From positions 1 through 57,491 of the forward strand of contig JAFEBQ010000008.1 in the NCBI GenBank assembly GCA_018242585.1: a stretch of 57,491 nucleotides of DNA. The letters are read 5' to 3'. This document shows, one piece after another, positions 10,159 to 19,091 of this stretch (the stretch's first letter is position 1; each line of letters starts with the position of its first letter). This DNA comes from Planctomycetota bacterium. GTDB taxonomy: Bacteria > Planctomycetota > Planctomycetia > Pirellulales > PNKZ01. The notes below the pieces were generated by a model. The model searched no databases. It saw only the letters and a list, made by a program, of their open reading frames with translations, and had not been told where the DNA came from. The position numbers and the translations under genes are program-made.

Positions 10159-10174
10159 CGGCACCGCGATTGCA
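10159..10174 (+). promoter_or_regulatory. Sigma54 (-24/-12) promoter of the flagellar operon
   Basis: CGGCACCGCGATTGCA matches the TGGCACG-N4-TTGCA consensus, with the invariant GG (10160-10161) and GC (10172-10173) exactly 10 nt apart. It sits about 40 nt before the flgB ATG, and the gene immediately upstream encodes a sigma54 activator with an intact GAFTGA loop. This suggests the rod/hook/export operon is a sigma54-controlled class. Confidence 0.75.
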
Positions 10175-10211
10175 ACAACACACTTCGCGTAATCCACGAC
10201 AAGGTAAACCG

Positions 10212-10625
10212 ATGCTCTCCAGCTTGTTCAATTCGACGACCGTGCCGGTGCTCGAGCAATCGGCCGCGTTTGCCCAGCATCGCCACGCGGTGTTGGCCAG
10301 CAACCTGGCGAATCTGGACACGCCGGGCTATCGCGTCCGCGATCTGAACACCGACCAATTTCGGTCGCGGCTTCGCGAAGCGATCAAAACTCGCGATACA
10401 CAGCCGGCGCAGTTCAATGAACAGATGGCCAACGCCCGACACGTGAACCCGTTTGACGACGTCCGCAAGAACCTCCGCGGCATCGTGTTTCACGACGACA
10501 GCAACGTCGGCCTGGAACAGCAGGTCGCCGAGATCAACAAGAACCAATTGCAACACAACCTGGTGATGACTGTCTTGAGCAGCCAGTTCCAATTGCTCGG
10601 CGCGGCCATCAGCGAGCGGGCCTAA
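10212..10625 (+). CDS. flgB: Flagellar proximal rod protein FlgB
   Basis: 137 aa, the usual size. FlgB forms the innermost rod of the flagellar basal body in the periplasm after export through the flagellar type III apparatus. The N-terminus has the rod-family motif ASNLANLDTPGYRVRD (residues about 29-44), and the C-terminal helix NKNQLQHNLVMTVLSSQF is typical. I chose the ATG at 10212 rather than in-frame upstream codons because it lies a sensible distance after the sigma54 promoter. It is the first gene of the long flagellar operon; flgC follows after 37 nt. Confidence 0.93.
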   Translation: MLSSLFNSTTVPVLEQSAAFAQHRHAVLASNLANLDTPGYRVRDLNTDQFRSRLREAIKTRDTQPAQFNEQMANARHVNPFDDVRKNLRGIVFHDDSNVGLEQQVAEINKNQLQHNLVMTVLSSQFQLLGAAISERA

Positions 10626-10662
10626 CGCCAGCCGGCAAACCATTTAGCCTGGGAGACTTGTC

Positions 10663-11085
10663 ATGTTAAACGCACTCGACATCAGCACCAGCGCCCTGGT
10701 GGCCCAGCGGCTGCGGATGAATACCATCTCGAACAACCTGGCCAACATAAGCACCACCCACAACGAAGCCGGCGAGCCGGTCCCCTACCAGGCGAAGTTC
10801 GTCGTGTTTCAGACCGATCCCTCGAACGCGGGTCCGGCCGGCACGGCGGGCGTGAAGGTCCGCTCGGTCGAAACCGCCGACGTCGAGCCGCGCTACAAGT
10901 ACCAGCCCGGCCACCCCGACGCGATCAAGGAAGGCCCGCGCACCGGCTACGTGGCGTATCCCAACATCAACATGATGGCCGAGTTCACCGACGCCATCGA
11001 AACGAGCCGCGCCTATGAAGCGAACGTCGGCGCGATCGAGATTTCCAAGGATCTGATTCAGCACACGCTCCGCATTCTGGCCTAA
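10663..11085 (+). CDS. flgC: Flagellar proximal rod protein FlgC
   Basis: 140 aa. A rod component stacked with FlgB, exported through the flagellar secretion system. The N-terminal signature RMNTISNNLANISTTH and the C-terminal ETSRAYEANVGAIEISKDLI helix that forms the rod core are both present. GGGAGA upstream acts as ribosome site. It sits between flgB and fliE, the canonical flgB-flgC-fliE order. Confidence 0.95.
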   Translation: MLNALDISTSALVAQRLRMNTISNNLANISTTHNEAGEPVPYQAKFVVFQTDPSNAGPAGTAGVKVRSVETADVEPRYKYQPGHPDAIKEGPRTGYVAYPNINMMAEFTDAIETSRAYEANVGAIEISKDLIQHTLRILA

Positions 11086-11112
11086 GCGCGCGACGAAGCT
11101 GCGAGATAAACC

Positions 11113-11427
11113 ATGCTTATCAACAACATCAACACCTCGTCGGTCACGTCGCTGGGCGCGACCAGCGCATCGAGCGGCAGTTCGCTGGGGACGCCGGCGG
11201 CGGGGGGCTCGTCGTTCAAGGACACCCTGCTCAAGTCGATTGGCGAGGTCGACAACCTGCAAAAAGACGCCAACCGCGCCGTCGAGCAACTGGCCACCGG
11301 CGGCGATGTCTCGCCGGCCGAAGTGCTATCGGCCGTGCAAAAGGCCGACATCGCCTTCCGGCTGATGATGCAGATCAGGAACAAGCTGGTCCAAGCCTAC
11401 CAGGACGTGCAACAGATTCGCGTGTAG
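11113..11427 (+). CDS. fliE: Hook-basal body protein FliE
   Basis: 104 aa. FliE joins the MS ring to the rod and is the first exported flagellar substrate. After a Ser/Gly/Thr-rich N-terminus the family core appears: FKDTLLKSIGEVDNLQKDAN, then VLSAVQKADIAFRLMMQIRN and a C-terminal LVQAYQDVQQIRV. Gene order flgC-fliE-fliF supports it. Confidence 0.95.
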   Translation: MLINNINTSSVTSLGATSASSGSSLGTPAAGGSSFKDTLLKSIGEVDNLQKDANRAVEQLATGGDVSPAEVLSAVQKADIAFRLMMQIRNKLVQAYQDVQQIRV

Positions 11428-11486
11428 CCCACGCAGCCGACCTGACCAGAACACTTACGATTAACTAGCCCGAGCTGACGACGAAC

Positions 11487-13160
11487 ATGGACTTTCTGAA
11501 CAAAAGCTTCGCGCAAGTCGCCGATCTGTTCCGCCAGATGACGCCCGCCTCGCGGTTCATGGCGGCGCTGCTGTTGATTGGCGTGGTGGTCAGCCTGGGT
11601 TACTTGTTCTCGCACACGTCGAGCGGCGGCGACATCTACCTCCTGGGCGGGCAAAGCTTTTCGGCCAGCGAAATCTCGGCCATGGAAGCCGCCTTTGGCA
11701 AGGCCAAGCTGTCGGGCTACTCGCTCGACGGCACGCGCTTGCGCATTCCCCGCGGACAACAAGCCGCCTACATGGCCGCCTTGGCCGACAACGGCGCCCT
11801 GCCCGCTCACTTTGGCGATTACCTGACCGACGCCACGATGAAGGTCAGTCAGTTCACCAGTCGCGCCCAGCAAGACGAAATGATCAAGACGGCCAAGCAG
11901 CGCGAACTGGCGTTGATTATCCGCTCGATGTCGGGCGTCGAAAAAGCCGCCGTCCATTACGACACGCAAAAACGCGGCGGCCTGCGCGGCACCCCGGTCA
12001 CCACGGCCAGTGTCAGCGTCAAGCCCGCCGGCCCACAACCTTTGGACGAGCGGCAAGTGCCGATGATTCGCCACCTGGTGGCGGGCGCGATCGCGGGCCT
12101 GTCGCCCGACGCCGTCACCGTCGTCGACCTGAATGGCCGTACCTACAGCGGCAACTCGCACGGCAGCGGCCCGGGCAGCGCCTCGGAAGACCCTTACCTG
12201 GCTCGCGTCAAGGAATACCAGGCGATGTACGAGCAGATGATCGCTCACGCGCTGAGCTACGTGCCCGGCGCGACGATCACGGCCCAGGTTGAACTTGACC
12301 GCGAGCTGCTCCATCGCACCGAGAAGAACACCTACGACCCCAAGGGCTCGGTGCCGCTGCAAACGCGCGAAGAGACGGGCAATTCGACCCAGGAAGGTGG
12401 CGGCCCCGGCGGACGCCCTGGCTTTGAAGGACAACAAGCGGCCAACCAGGCGGCGCGATTGGTGCCCGGGGCTGGCGGCCCCAAGAGCACCGATGAGAAA
12501 ACGACTACCGAGACGACCAATGCCGTCTCGAACGAGATTTTGAAGGTCGATCGGGCGCCGCTGACGCCGCGCCGTGTCACAGCCTCGGTCGCCGTGCCGT
12601 CGAGCTACTTTGAAAGCGTCTGGCGTCGTCGCAACCCGGCCGCGGCTGGTCAGGCGGCCAAGGAACCGGACCAAGCCGCGCTCGAAGCCATTCAGCGCGA
12701 AGAGACCGAAAAGATTCGCCAGCACGTGGAAAAGATTCTGCCGCCGCCGGTCACCACGGCCGGCGCTGCCGACGCGACCGCGCCGCTGGTGACGGTCACC
12801 ACGTTCTTGAACGTGCCGGCCAGCGCCATTGCCGAGCCGAACACCGCCGATCAGATGCTGGTCTGGCTGGGGAACTGGTGGAACACGATCGCACTGGTCG
12901 CGCTGGTCGGCTTCAGCTTGCTGATGCTCCGCTCGCTACTCAAGTCAGTGCCGCAACAGCGAACCGAGCCGCCGACCGCTGTGACCGCCGCCTTCCCACA
13001 AGAACCCGAGCAGGCGGAAGAGCCGGAAGAAAAGGCCAAGAGCCGCTTGAAGCGTCGCGTGTCGGGTCCGTCGCTCCGCGAGGAGTTGGTCGACCTGGTC
13101 CGCGAAGACCCGGACGCCGCCGCCAATATCCTTCGTTCCTGGATCGGAAACGCCAGCTAG
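11487..13160 (+). CDS. fliF: Flagellar MS-ring protein FliF
   Basis: 557 aa, the usual size. FliF builds the inner-membrane MS ring, the base on which rod, C ring and export gate assemble. The first transmembrane helix is at about 22-42 (RFMAALLLIGVVVSLGYLF), the ring-building domains lie in the periplasm, and a second helix is near residue 465 (IALVALVGFSLLMLRSLL). A Gly/Pro/Gln-rich loop at about 305-330 probably lies in the beta-collar region. The cytoplasmic tail ends LREELVDLVREDPDAAANIL, the FliG-binding segment. The ten-nucleotide gap to fliG is consistent with coupled translation. Confidence 0.95.
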   Translation: MDFLNKSFAQVADLFRQMTPASRFMAALLLIGVVVSLGYLFSHTSSGGDIYLLGGQSFSASEISAMEAAFGKAKLSGYSLDGTRLRIPRGQQAAYMAALADNGALPAHFGDYLTDATMKVSQFTSRAQQDEMIKTAKQRELALIIRSMSGVEKAAVHYDTQKRGGLRGTPVTTASVSVKPAGPQPLDERQVPMIRHLVAGAIAGLSPDAVTVVDLNGRTYSGNSHGSGPGSASEDPYLARVKEYQAMYEQMIAHALSYVPGATITAQVELDRELLHRTEKNTYDPKGSVPLQTREETGNSTQEGGGPGGRPGFEGQQAANQAARLVPGAGGPKSTDEKTTTETTNAVSNEILKVDRAPLTPRRVTASVAVPSSYFESVWRRRNPAAAGQAAKEPDQAALEAIQREETEKIRQHVEKILPPPVTTAGAADATAPLVTVTTFLNVPASAIAEPNTADQMLVWLGNWWNTIALVALVGFSLLMLRSLLKSVPQQRTEPPTAVTAAFPQEPEQAEEPEEKAKSRLKRRVSGPSLREELVDLVREDPDAAANILRSWIGNAS

Positions 13161-13169
13161 CCAACACGC

Positions 13170-14138
13170 ATGACACCTCATACTCAACCATCGCTGCGCA
13201 AGGCCGCCATTCTGTTGGCATCGTTGGATGCCGAAACGGCTGACCGTCTGTTGGCTCAAATGCCCGCCGAGCAAGCCGACTTGCTGCGCCGCTTGCGCGA
13301 ACAACTCGACGAGGTCGAGTCAGGCGAACAGTCGGTGGTAATCAACGAGTTCCTGCGCGTGAAGCCCGCCGCTGGTGCGCCGGTCGCAGGCATCGACGTA
13401 ATCCAAATCTCCGCGCCGAAGCCAGCCCCGAACCCAGCCCAGCCTTTCAAGTTTCTGCGCGAAGCGCGCGGGGCTCGCTTGTCGACTGTCTTGCATCAGG
13501 AACATCCCCAGACCATCGCCCTGGTCGTGTCGCATCTGCCCGAGGATCAGGCGTCGGACCTGCTCGGCTCGTTGTCGGCCACGACGCAGATCGATGTGAT
13601 TCGCCGGCTGGCCGTGCTGGACCAGACCGATCCCGAAATCCTGCGCGAAGTCGAACGTGGCCTGAAGTCGCGCGTAACCGACCTGATTCACGACGAACAC
13701 TGTCGCGCTGCCGGCTTGACCGCGGTGGCCAGCATCCTGCGCGCTGCCGAGCCGCGCGTGCGGCGGGCGATTCTCGCCAACCTGGCGGCGCAAGACCGAA
13801 CGCTGGCCAACAAGCTGGGCCGGCGCGAAGTGCTGTTCTCGGACCTGGATCACCTCGACGACGACGCGCTGCGGCTGGTGATGACACAGAGCAATCCCGA
13901 AGTGCTGCGGCTGGCGATTGCCGGCTCGTCGCCTCAGTTGATCGGTCGGATCGTTAAGCTCCTGCCGCCGCGCGAGGGGAAAGCGCTTCGCAAGGCGCTC
14001 GACCGCTGGGATCCCACACGACTGTCCGACGTCGAGGAGGCCCAGCGCCAAGTCGCCGCCGTGACGGAACAGTTGCTGGCCGAAGGACAAATCGACCTGC
14101 CGGGACCGACCGGGCGCGTGCTGGCCCTGGCCGCTTAA
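13170..14138 (+). CDS. fliG: Flagellar motor switch protein FliG
   Basis: 322 aa. FliG couples the stator to the C ring and binds the FliF tail. The N-terminal domain begins LRKAAILLASLDAETADRLL; the middle armadillo domain includes STVLHQEHPQTIALVVSHLP with the EHPQ motif; the C-terminal domain carries LFSDLDHLDDDALRLVM and ends in RLSDVEEAQRQVAAV, both torque-domain hallmarks. It is somewhat shorter than the common 330-340 aa. Torque-helix charge pattern is only partly kept (PEVLRLAIAGSS). Confidence 0.93.
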   Translation: MTPHTQPSLRKAAILLASLDAETADRLLAQMPAEQADLLRRLREQLDEVESGEQSVVINEFLRVKPAAGAPVAGIDVIQISAPKPAPNPAQPFKFLREARGARLSTVLHQEHPQTIALVVSHLPEDQASDLLGSLSATTQIDVIRRLAVLDQTDPEILREVERGLKSRVTDLIHDEHCRAAGLTAVASILRAAEPRVRRAILANLAAQDRTLANKLGRREVLFSDLDHLDDDALRLVMTQSNPEVLRLAIAGSSPQLIGRIVKLLPPREGKALRKALDRWDPTRLSDVEEAQRQVAAVTEQLLAEGQIDLPGPTGRVLALAA

Positions 14139-14175
14139 GACACCTTGCAAACGACGACACGACGAAGAAACAGAC

Positions 14176-14829
14176 ATGGCCACTGTCATTAAAGCCGCGG
14201 AACGCTCGGGCACCCACGCCGGCGAAGCCTTTAATCTGGACGACGTCCGGGTCCAGGCCGACGTCTACCTGGGTCGCGTCCGCGAACAGGCAGTGCAGAT
14301 GCTCGTCGAGGCTCAGAAGCAAGCCGAAGCCATCAAGCAAGCCGCGGCGGCCGAGGCCCGGCGTCACGCGCTGCAGCAACTCGACTCGGAATTGAACCAG
14401 AAGATCGCAGCTCAGATGCAAACAGTGCTGCCGGCGCTTGAAGCGGCGGTGAAACAAATTGGCGACGCGCGACCCGGCTGGCTGGCCCACTGGGAACGCC
14501 GCGCGGTCCACCTGGCTGCGGCGATCGCCGGCCGGGTGTTGCGGCGTCGCTTGCCGGACATGCCCGAGGTGACGCTGGACCTGGTGCGCGAAGCGCTCGA
14601 ACTGGCCGCCGGAGCGAGTCAGGTGCGCGTGGTACTGAACCCTGACGACTACGAAGTGTTGCGCAGCCAGGTCGAGCGACTGACCGCCGAGATCGCCAAG
14701 CTGGGCACCGCCGAAATCGTCTCCGACGCCAACGTCGCACGGGGCGGCTGTCGCGTCGACACGTTGCACGGCTCGCTCGATCAAGGGATCGACGCGCAAC
14801 TGGCCCGCATCGAGGAAGAACTCACCTAA
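14176..14829 (+). CDS. fliH: Flagellar assembly protein FliH
   Basis: 217 aa. FliH is the cytoplasmic stalk-like regulator of the export ATPase FliI, related to V/F-type ATPase b/E subunits. A long Ala/Gln-rich helix (residues 25-85, e.g. EAQKQAEAIKQAAAAEARR) is followed by the globular domain with VRVVLNPDDYEVL, IVSDANVARGGCRVDT and the closing DQGIDAQLARIEEEL. Its place directly before fliI agrees. Confidence 0.9.
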   Translation: MATVIKAAERSGTHAGEAFNLDDVRVQADVYLGRVREQAVQMLVEAQKQAEAIKQAAAAEARRHALQQLDSELNQKIAAQMQTVLPALEAAVKQIGDARPGWLAHWERRAVHLAAAIAGRVLRRRLPDMPEVTLDLVREALELAAGASQVRVVLNPDDYEVLRSQVERLTAEIAKLGTAEIVSDANVARGGCRVDTLHGSLDQGIDAQLARIEEELT

Positions 14830-14843
14830 GCCTGACCAAACAG

Positions 14844-16205
14844 ATGATCGAACTTGCCGACCAACTCGACGCGGTGATGCCGACGGCCCTCGAAGGGAGC
14901 GTCGTGCGCATTGCCGGCATGACCGCCGCCGTGGCTGACTTTCCGGCCCCGGTCGGCGCCGTGGTCGAGATTGCGCGACAAAGCGGCGGCCCGCTCGAAG
15001 CCGAGGTAATCGGTTTTGACCAAGACATGACGCTCGTCTATCCCTTCGCCGAGTTGCACGGCGTACGGTACGGTAACCGTGTCCGATTGAAGCGGACCAA
15101 GGGTTGGCTGCGCGTCGGCGACGAGTTGCTGGGGCGCGTGATCGATGCGCGGGGCAACTGCTTGGATCGGTTGCCGCCGCCGGCCTTGCCGTCGCGAACG
15201 CTTCTTGAACGGCGTCCCCCCAATCCCGTCGATCGACCGCGGATTCAAGAGCCGCTGAGCACCGGGGTGCGCGCCATCGACGGGTTGCTGACCTGCGGGC
15301 GCGGGCAACGGATGGGAATCTTCGCCGGCTCGGGCGTGGGCAAGAGCGTCACGCTGGGCATGATGGCCCGCTACACGTCGGCCGACATCAATGTAATCGC
15401 CTTGATCGGCGAACGTGGCCGTGAAGTCAACGAATTCATCGAACGCGATCTCGGCCCCGAGGGACTGGCCCGCAGCGTGGTCGTCGTCTCGACCAGCGAC
15501 GAGCCGGCGCTGTTGCGAGTGCGGGCCGCGTTGGCCGCCACCGCGGTGGCCGAGTACTTCCGCGATCAAGGGCGCGACGTGCTGCTGATCATGGACTCGC
15601 TGACGCGGTTCGCCTTGGCCCAGCGCGAAATCGGACTGGCCGCTGGCGAACCTCCCACCACGCGTGGGTACCCGCCGTCGGTGTTCGCCATGTTGCCCCG
15701 GCTGGTCGAACGGGCCGGCCGCACGCCGACCGGGAGCATTACCGCCTTTTACTCGGTGCTGGTCGAAGCCGACGACGCCAACGAGCCCATCGCCGACACG
15801 GTACGCGGCTTGCTCGACGGGCACACCTGGTTGTCGCGCCGACTGGCGTCGAAGAACCACTGGCCCGCGATCGACGTGCTGGAAAGCCTGAGCCGGTTGA
15901 TGACCGAAGTGGCCTCGCCCGAGCATCGCGAGGCTGCCGGCGTGTTGCGCGAGCTGATGGCCGCCTATCGCGACCAGGAAGACCTGATCAACATCGGCGC
16001 CTATCGCCGCGGCAGCAGCCGGTCGGTCGACCTGGCGATTGACATGCAGGAAGAAATTAACGCCTTTTTGCGGCAGGAAATCGCCGACGCGTCGAGTGTC
16101 GAGAAAGCCAGCGCGGCTTTGCTCGAGTTCCGCCGGCACTGTTTGCAACGAGCCCAGCAGATGCAAGCCAACCGCGCCGGGATGGCGACGCCGAATACGC
16201 AGTAA
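14844..16205 (+). CDS. fliI: Flagellum-specific ATPase FliI
   Basis: 453 aa. FliI hydrolyses ATP to help unfold and deliver substrates to the flagellar export gate, with FliH and FliJ. It is an F1-beta-type ATPase: Walker A AGSGVGKS at 161-168, catalytic Glu190 in GERGREVNEFIE, Walker B VLLIMD at 246-251, then SLTRFALAQREIGLAAGEPP typical of the flagellar/type III branch. The N-terminal beta barrel and C-terminal helical domain are complete. It is 14 nt downstream of fliH. Confidence 0.96.
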   Translation: MIELADQLDAVMPTALEGSVVRIAGMTAAVADFPAPVGAVVEIARQSGGPLEAEVIGFDQDMTLVYPFAELHGVRYGNRVRLKRTKGWLRVGDELLGRVIDARGNCLDRLPPPALPSRTLLERRPPNPVDRPRIQEPLSTGVRAIDGLLTCGRGQRMGIFAGSGVGKSVTLGMMARYTSADINVIALIGERGREVNEFIERDLGPEGLARSVVVVSTSDEPALLRVRAALAATAVAEYFRDQGRDVLLIMDSLTRFALAQREIGLAAGEPPTTRGYPPSVFAMLPRLVERAGRTPTGSITAFYSVLVEADDANEPIADTVRGLLDGHTWLSRRLASKNHWPAIDVLESLSRLMTEVASPEHREAAGVLRELMAAYRDQEDLINIGAYRRGSSRSVDLAIDMQEEINAFLRQEIADASSVEKASAALLEFRRHCLQRAQQMQANRAGMATPNTQ

Positions 16206-16285
16206 ACAAGGTGCGGACGCGCGGGCCGATGGCCCCGCGGCGAAGCAAGACGAAACAAGACCGACACGATTAAGAGTCAGCACAC

Positions 16286-16732
16286 GTGAAGCGATACCGA
16301 TTCCGCCTCGATCCGCTGTTGCACTTGCGCGAGTCCCTGCGCGATCAGCGGCGAGCGCAATTGGCCGACGCGCTGCGCGTGGATGTCTCGCTGAACGAAC
16401 AAAAGGAAAGGCTGCTCGCCGACCAGCAGCGCGCACGCCACGGCTATACGGCCCACGTCGGCGCGGTGAATGTCGACCGGCTGCTCGAAGCCCAGCGGTT
16501 TGCCACGGTGCTCGAGGTGGAACGGCTGGCCCTGGAACAACAACTCGCCAAACTCAAGGTCGAAATCGAAAAGCGCCGGCTGGCGCTGGTCGACGCCGAC
16601 CAGCAAGTGCGAACCTTGGAAAAACTTCGCGACACGCAGGCCGAACGCTGGCGATTGACCGGCGAACGGCTGGCGCAGCGCGAGCTGGATGAAATCGCGA
16701 TTCAACGTCATGCGAGGCAGGAGGCGCTATGA
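16286..16732 (+). CDS. fliJ: Flagellar export protein FliJ
   Basis: 148 aa, one long coiled coil. FliJ acts as the central stalk of the export ATPase, like F1 gamma. The start KRYRFRLDPLLHLRESLRD is the family signature (F-x-L-x-x-L-L-x-x-R), and the rest is charged helix to RDTQAERWRLTGERLAQREL. It overlaps the following motE-like gene by ATGA. Placement immediately after fliI is canonical. Confidence 0.9.
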   Translation: MKRYRFRLDPLLHLRESLRDQRRAQLADALRVDVSLNEQKERLLADQQRARHGYTAHVGAVNVDRLLEAQRFATVLEVERLALEQQLAKLKVEIEKRRLALVDADQQVRTLEKLRDTQAERWRLTGERLAQRELDEIAIQRHARQEAL

Positions 16733-17421
16733 TGGGACGCGCGCTGGGCTTGCTCGGCGTGCTCACGGCGTGTTTGTGCATCGGAACGGTCCTGGCCGAG
16801 TTCGCGCTGGGCGCATGGTTGTGGAGTCGTGGGGATCTCACCACGCCACGCATCGACGCGCTGCGCGCCGTGCTCACGGGCCTGGACGTGGAATCGCTGC
16901 GCGCCGCGGCAGCCGAGCGCGATCGTATTCGGGGTTCACAACCTTCGATGGGTGATCTGGCGCGCGCGCGCGCCGACAAGTTTCGCGACGTCGAGTTCCG
17001 TGAACAGTCGCTCACGCAGGCTCTCGACCAATTAAGGAGTGAACAACTCAAACTCGCGGCGGAGACTGACCGATATAAACGTGTGAAACTCGATCTCGAA
17101 ACTGAACTCGCCACGTTGCGCGAGTCGACGATCGATCGGAACGAGGAGAGCGCTCGCCAGATCATCGAAACGATTAAGCCCGCCCAGGCCAAGGATCAGC
17201 TGATGCGCATGATCAAGGCCAACGAGATGCAGGCCACGGTCGATCTGATCTCCGCCATGCCCACGACGCGACAAGCGAAAGTGCTCGGCGAGTTCAAGAC
17301 CGACGAAGAACGGCAACGGCTGGCTGAAATCCTGAAGCTGATCCGCGAGGGCAAACCTGAGTTGGATGCGATTGACGGCGCCACCCGCAAGCTGGGAGGC
17401 AGCTCGACGCGCAGCCCTTAA
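16729..17421 (+). CDS. MotE/MgtE-N-like flagellar membrane protein
   Basis: 230 aa. One N-terminal transmembrane helix (about 6-30), then a long coiled coil (about 85-150, RSEQLKLAAETDRYKRVKLD) and a compact C-terminal helical domain with the MgtE-N-like pattern KPAQAKDQLMRMIKANEMQ and ISAMPTTRQAKVLGEF. That arrangement is shared with MotE, a chaperone that stabilises the stator MotC in alphaproteobacteria, and with other proteins coded between fliJ and fliK. Role here unknown: a stator or export helper is inferred from context. Starts within the fliJ stop (ATGA). Confidence 0.65.
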   Translation: MMGRALGLLGVLTACLCIGTVLAEFALGAWLWSRGDLTTPRIDALRAVLTGLDVESLRAAAAERDRIRGSQPSMGDLARARADKFRDVEFREQSLTQALDQLRSEQLKLAAETDRYKRVKLDLETELATLRESTIDRNEESARQIIETIKPAQAKDQLMRMIKANEMQATVDLISAMPTTRQAKVLGEFKTDEERQRLAEILKLIREGKPELDAIDGATRKLGGSSTRSP

Positions 17422-17447
17422 ACCACCCGAGCCCAACGAGACACGCC

Positions 17448-19019
17448 GTGGCGCCGCTGAACATCGATTCCATTCTCGCCTCGGCCAATTCGACCGACAC
17501 GTCGTCAACGGTCGGCGCCCAGGCGGGCGGCGCAGCCGACGCCAAGCGGGGCGGCAAAGGCGATTCGCTCTTCAGCGCGCAACTGGTCCAGGCGGTGCAA
17601 CAACAGCCACCGCGCGGCGCGGACAAGGCGTCGAGTTCCTCCCGCGGCAAAGCTGGCAAGGCCGATGGACCCTCGCGGGGCGACAAGGACTCGCGGCATG
17701 GGGACTCGGCCGACTCTTCGGCGACCGGCGCCCAGACCGCCGCGGCGGCGGCCGCCAACAATACCGCGCCCACCTCGAATGGCGATACGACCGCGGCCGC
17801 CAGCGCGCTGGTGGCCGCCCTCGACACCAAGAACACGGACACCAGCAACTCGGGCGATGCGTCAACGACCGACGGCGGCAAGGACGCCAAGGGTGGCAAG
17901 AGTGATGCCGCGGCGCGTGCGTTGACCGGCGCGCTGGCCAAAGCGACGACCCTCTCGGCCACAACGAGCAAGGCCACGCCGAGCGATGCGGCCTCGACCG
18001 TGGCCGGCACGTCTGATGCGGGTGATAAAGCCAAGCAAGCCGACACCAGTGACGCAGGCGCCGCGACCAAGGCGCGCGCCGAGCAGGCGATCGTCGCAGG
18101 CGCCGCTCATCACGGCGAGCAACACGACCAGCGACACACGGCGACCGTGACATCAACTAATGGCGAGCAACAGCCTCAGGACGCGGCCCCGACAGCGACG
18201 GGCGGCGCGGTTAGCGTCGCGCCAACGAACGAGCCGAAGCCGACGAGCGCCACCGTTGATGCCAAGACCGGAGCCGACCACCAAGCCAACGCCAATCAGC
18301 CCGCGTCTGTCGCCACACCGAACACGGCCCCGGCTGTCACGGCCAACATCGGCGTCAGCGCGGTCGTCGCGACGGTGGCAACCATCGACGCACCGAAAGC
18401 CGGCGCCAAGGCACACGCCAAGAAGGACAACGACGAACCGGCCGCGGCAACGCTCGACTCGTTGAGCGGCGCGCTGGGCTTGAATGGCACGACTGCCGCT
18501 CAACGGCTGATCACACCCAACTCATCGGCCTCTGGCGAAGCCAGCGGCGCTGAAACCACCACGACGGTCGACCGCTCGCGGTTCGTGCAGCGCGTGGCTG
18601 GCGCGTTTCGCGCGGCCGAGCAGAGCGGCGGCCCGGTCAAGCTACGGCTCAGCCCGCCGGAACTCGGGGCGTTGAACCTGGAAATCCAGGTTCAACAGGG
18701 ACAGATTCACGCCCACATTGAAGTCGAAACGCCACAGGCACAGTCGTTGCTGTTGGACAATATCGCGGCGTTGCGCGACCGGCTGGAACAGCAAGACATC
18801 AAAGTAGCCCAATTCGACGTTGGGCTGATGGGAAACAACAACAATAACAACGGCGGCAATACGCCAACCCCTGACCGCTCGTGGCAGCAATCGGGGGACG
18901 GCGCTCCGCGCAACACCTTTGTGGCGCCGACCACGAGCGTCGGTGACGTGGCAGCCCCAACGGCAGGCCCCGCCACAACCCCCTTGAACTTTACCAGCGG
19001 CGTCAACGTGCTCGTCTAG
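17448..19019 (+). CDS. fliK: Flagellar hook-length control protein FliK
   Basis: 523 aa starting at a GTG 26 nt after the previous stop. FliK is secreted during hook growth and, at full hook length, its C-terminal domain flips the specificity of FlhB. The first 400 residues are low-complexity Ala/Thr/Ser/Asp, as expected for a flexible ruler. The C-terminal domain has PVKLRLSPPELGALNLEIQV, the Flg_hook signature, then QSLLLDNIAALRDRLEQQDI. A second low-complexity tail with an Asn run follows. The long ruler is compatible with a hook made from an enlarged FlgE (see flgE). Confidence 0.9.
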   Translation: MAPLNIDSILASANSTDTSSTVGAQAGGAADAKRGGKGDSLFSAQLVQAVQQQPPRGADKASSSSRGKAGKADGPSRGDKDSRHGDSADSSATGAQTAAAAAANNTAPTSNGDTTAAASALVAALDTKNTDTSNSGDASTTDGGKDAKGGKSDAAARALTGALAKATTLSATTSKATPSDAASTVAGTSDAGDKAKQADTSDAGAATKARAEQAIVAGAAHHGEQHDQRHTATVTSTNGEQQPQDAAPTATGGAVSVAPTNEPKPTSATVDAKTGADHQANANQPASVATPNTAPAVTANIGVSAVVATVATIDAPKAGAKAHAKKDNDEPAAATLDSLSGALGLNGTTAAQRLITPNSSASGEASGAETTTTVDRSRFVQRVAGAFRAAEQSGGPVKLRLSPPELGALNLEIQVQQGQIHAHIEVETPQAQSLLLDNIAALRDRLEQQDIKVAQFDVGLMGNNNNNNGGNTPTPDRSWQQSGDGAPRNTFVAPTTSVGDVAAPTAGPATTPLNFTSGVNVLV

Positions 19020-19091
19020 CGGGCCGCGCCGAAAGGATATCCCAAAAAACAGTTTCCAAAACGAGACGGGCAGGCACCAGGAACACTAATC

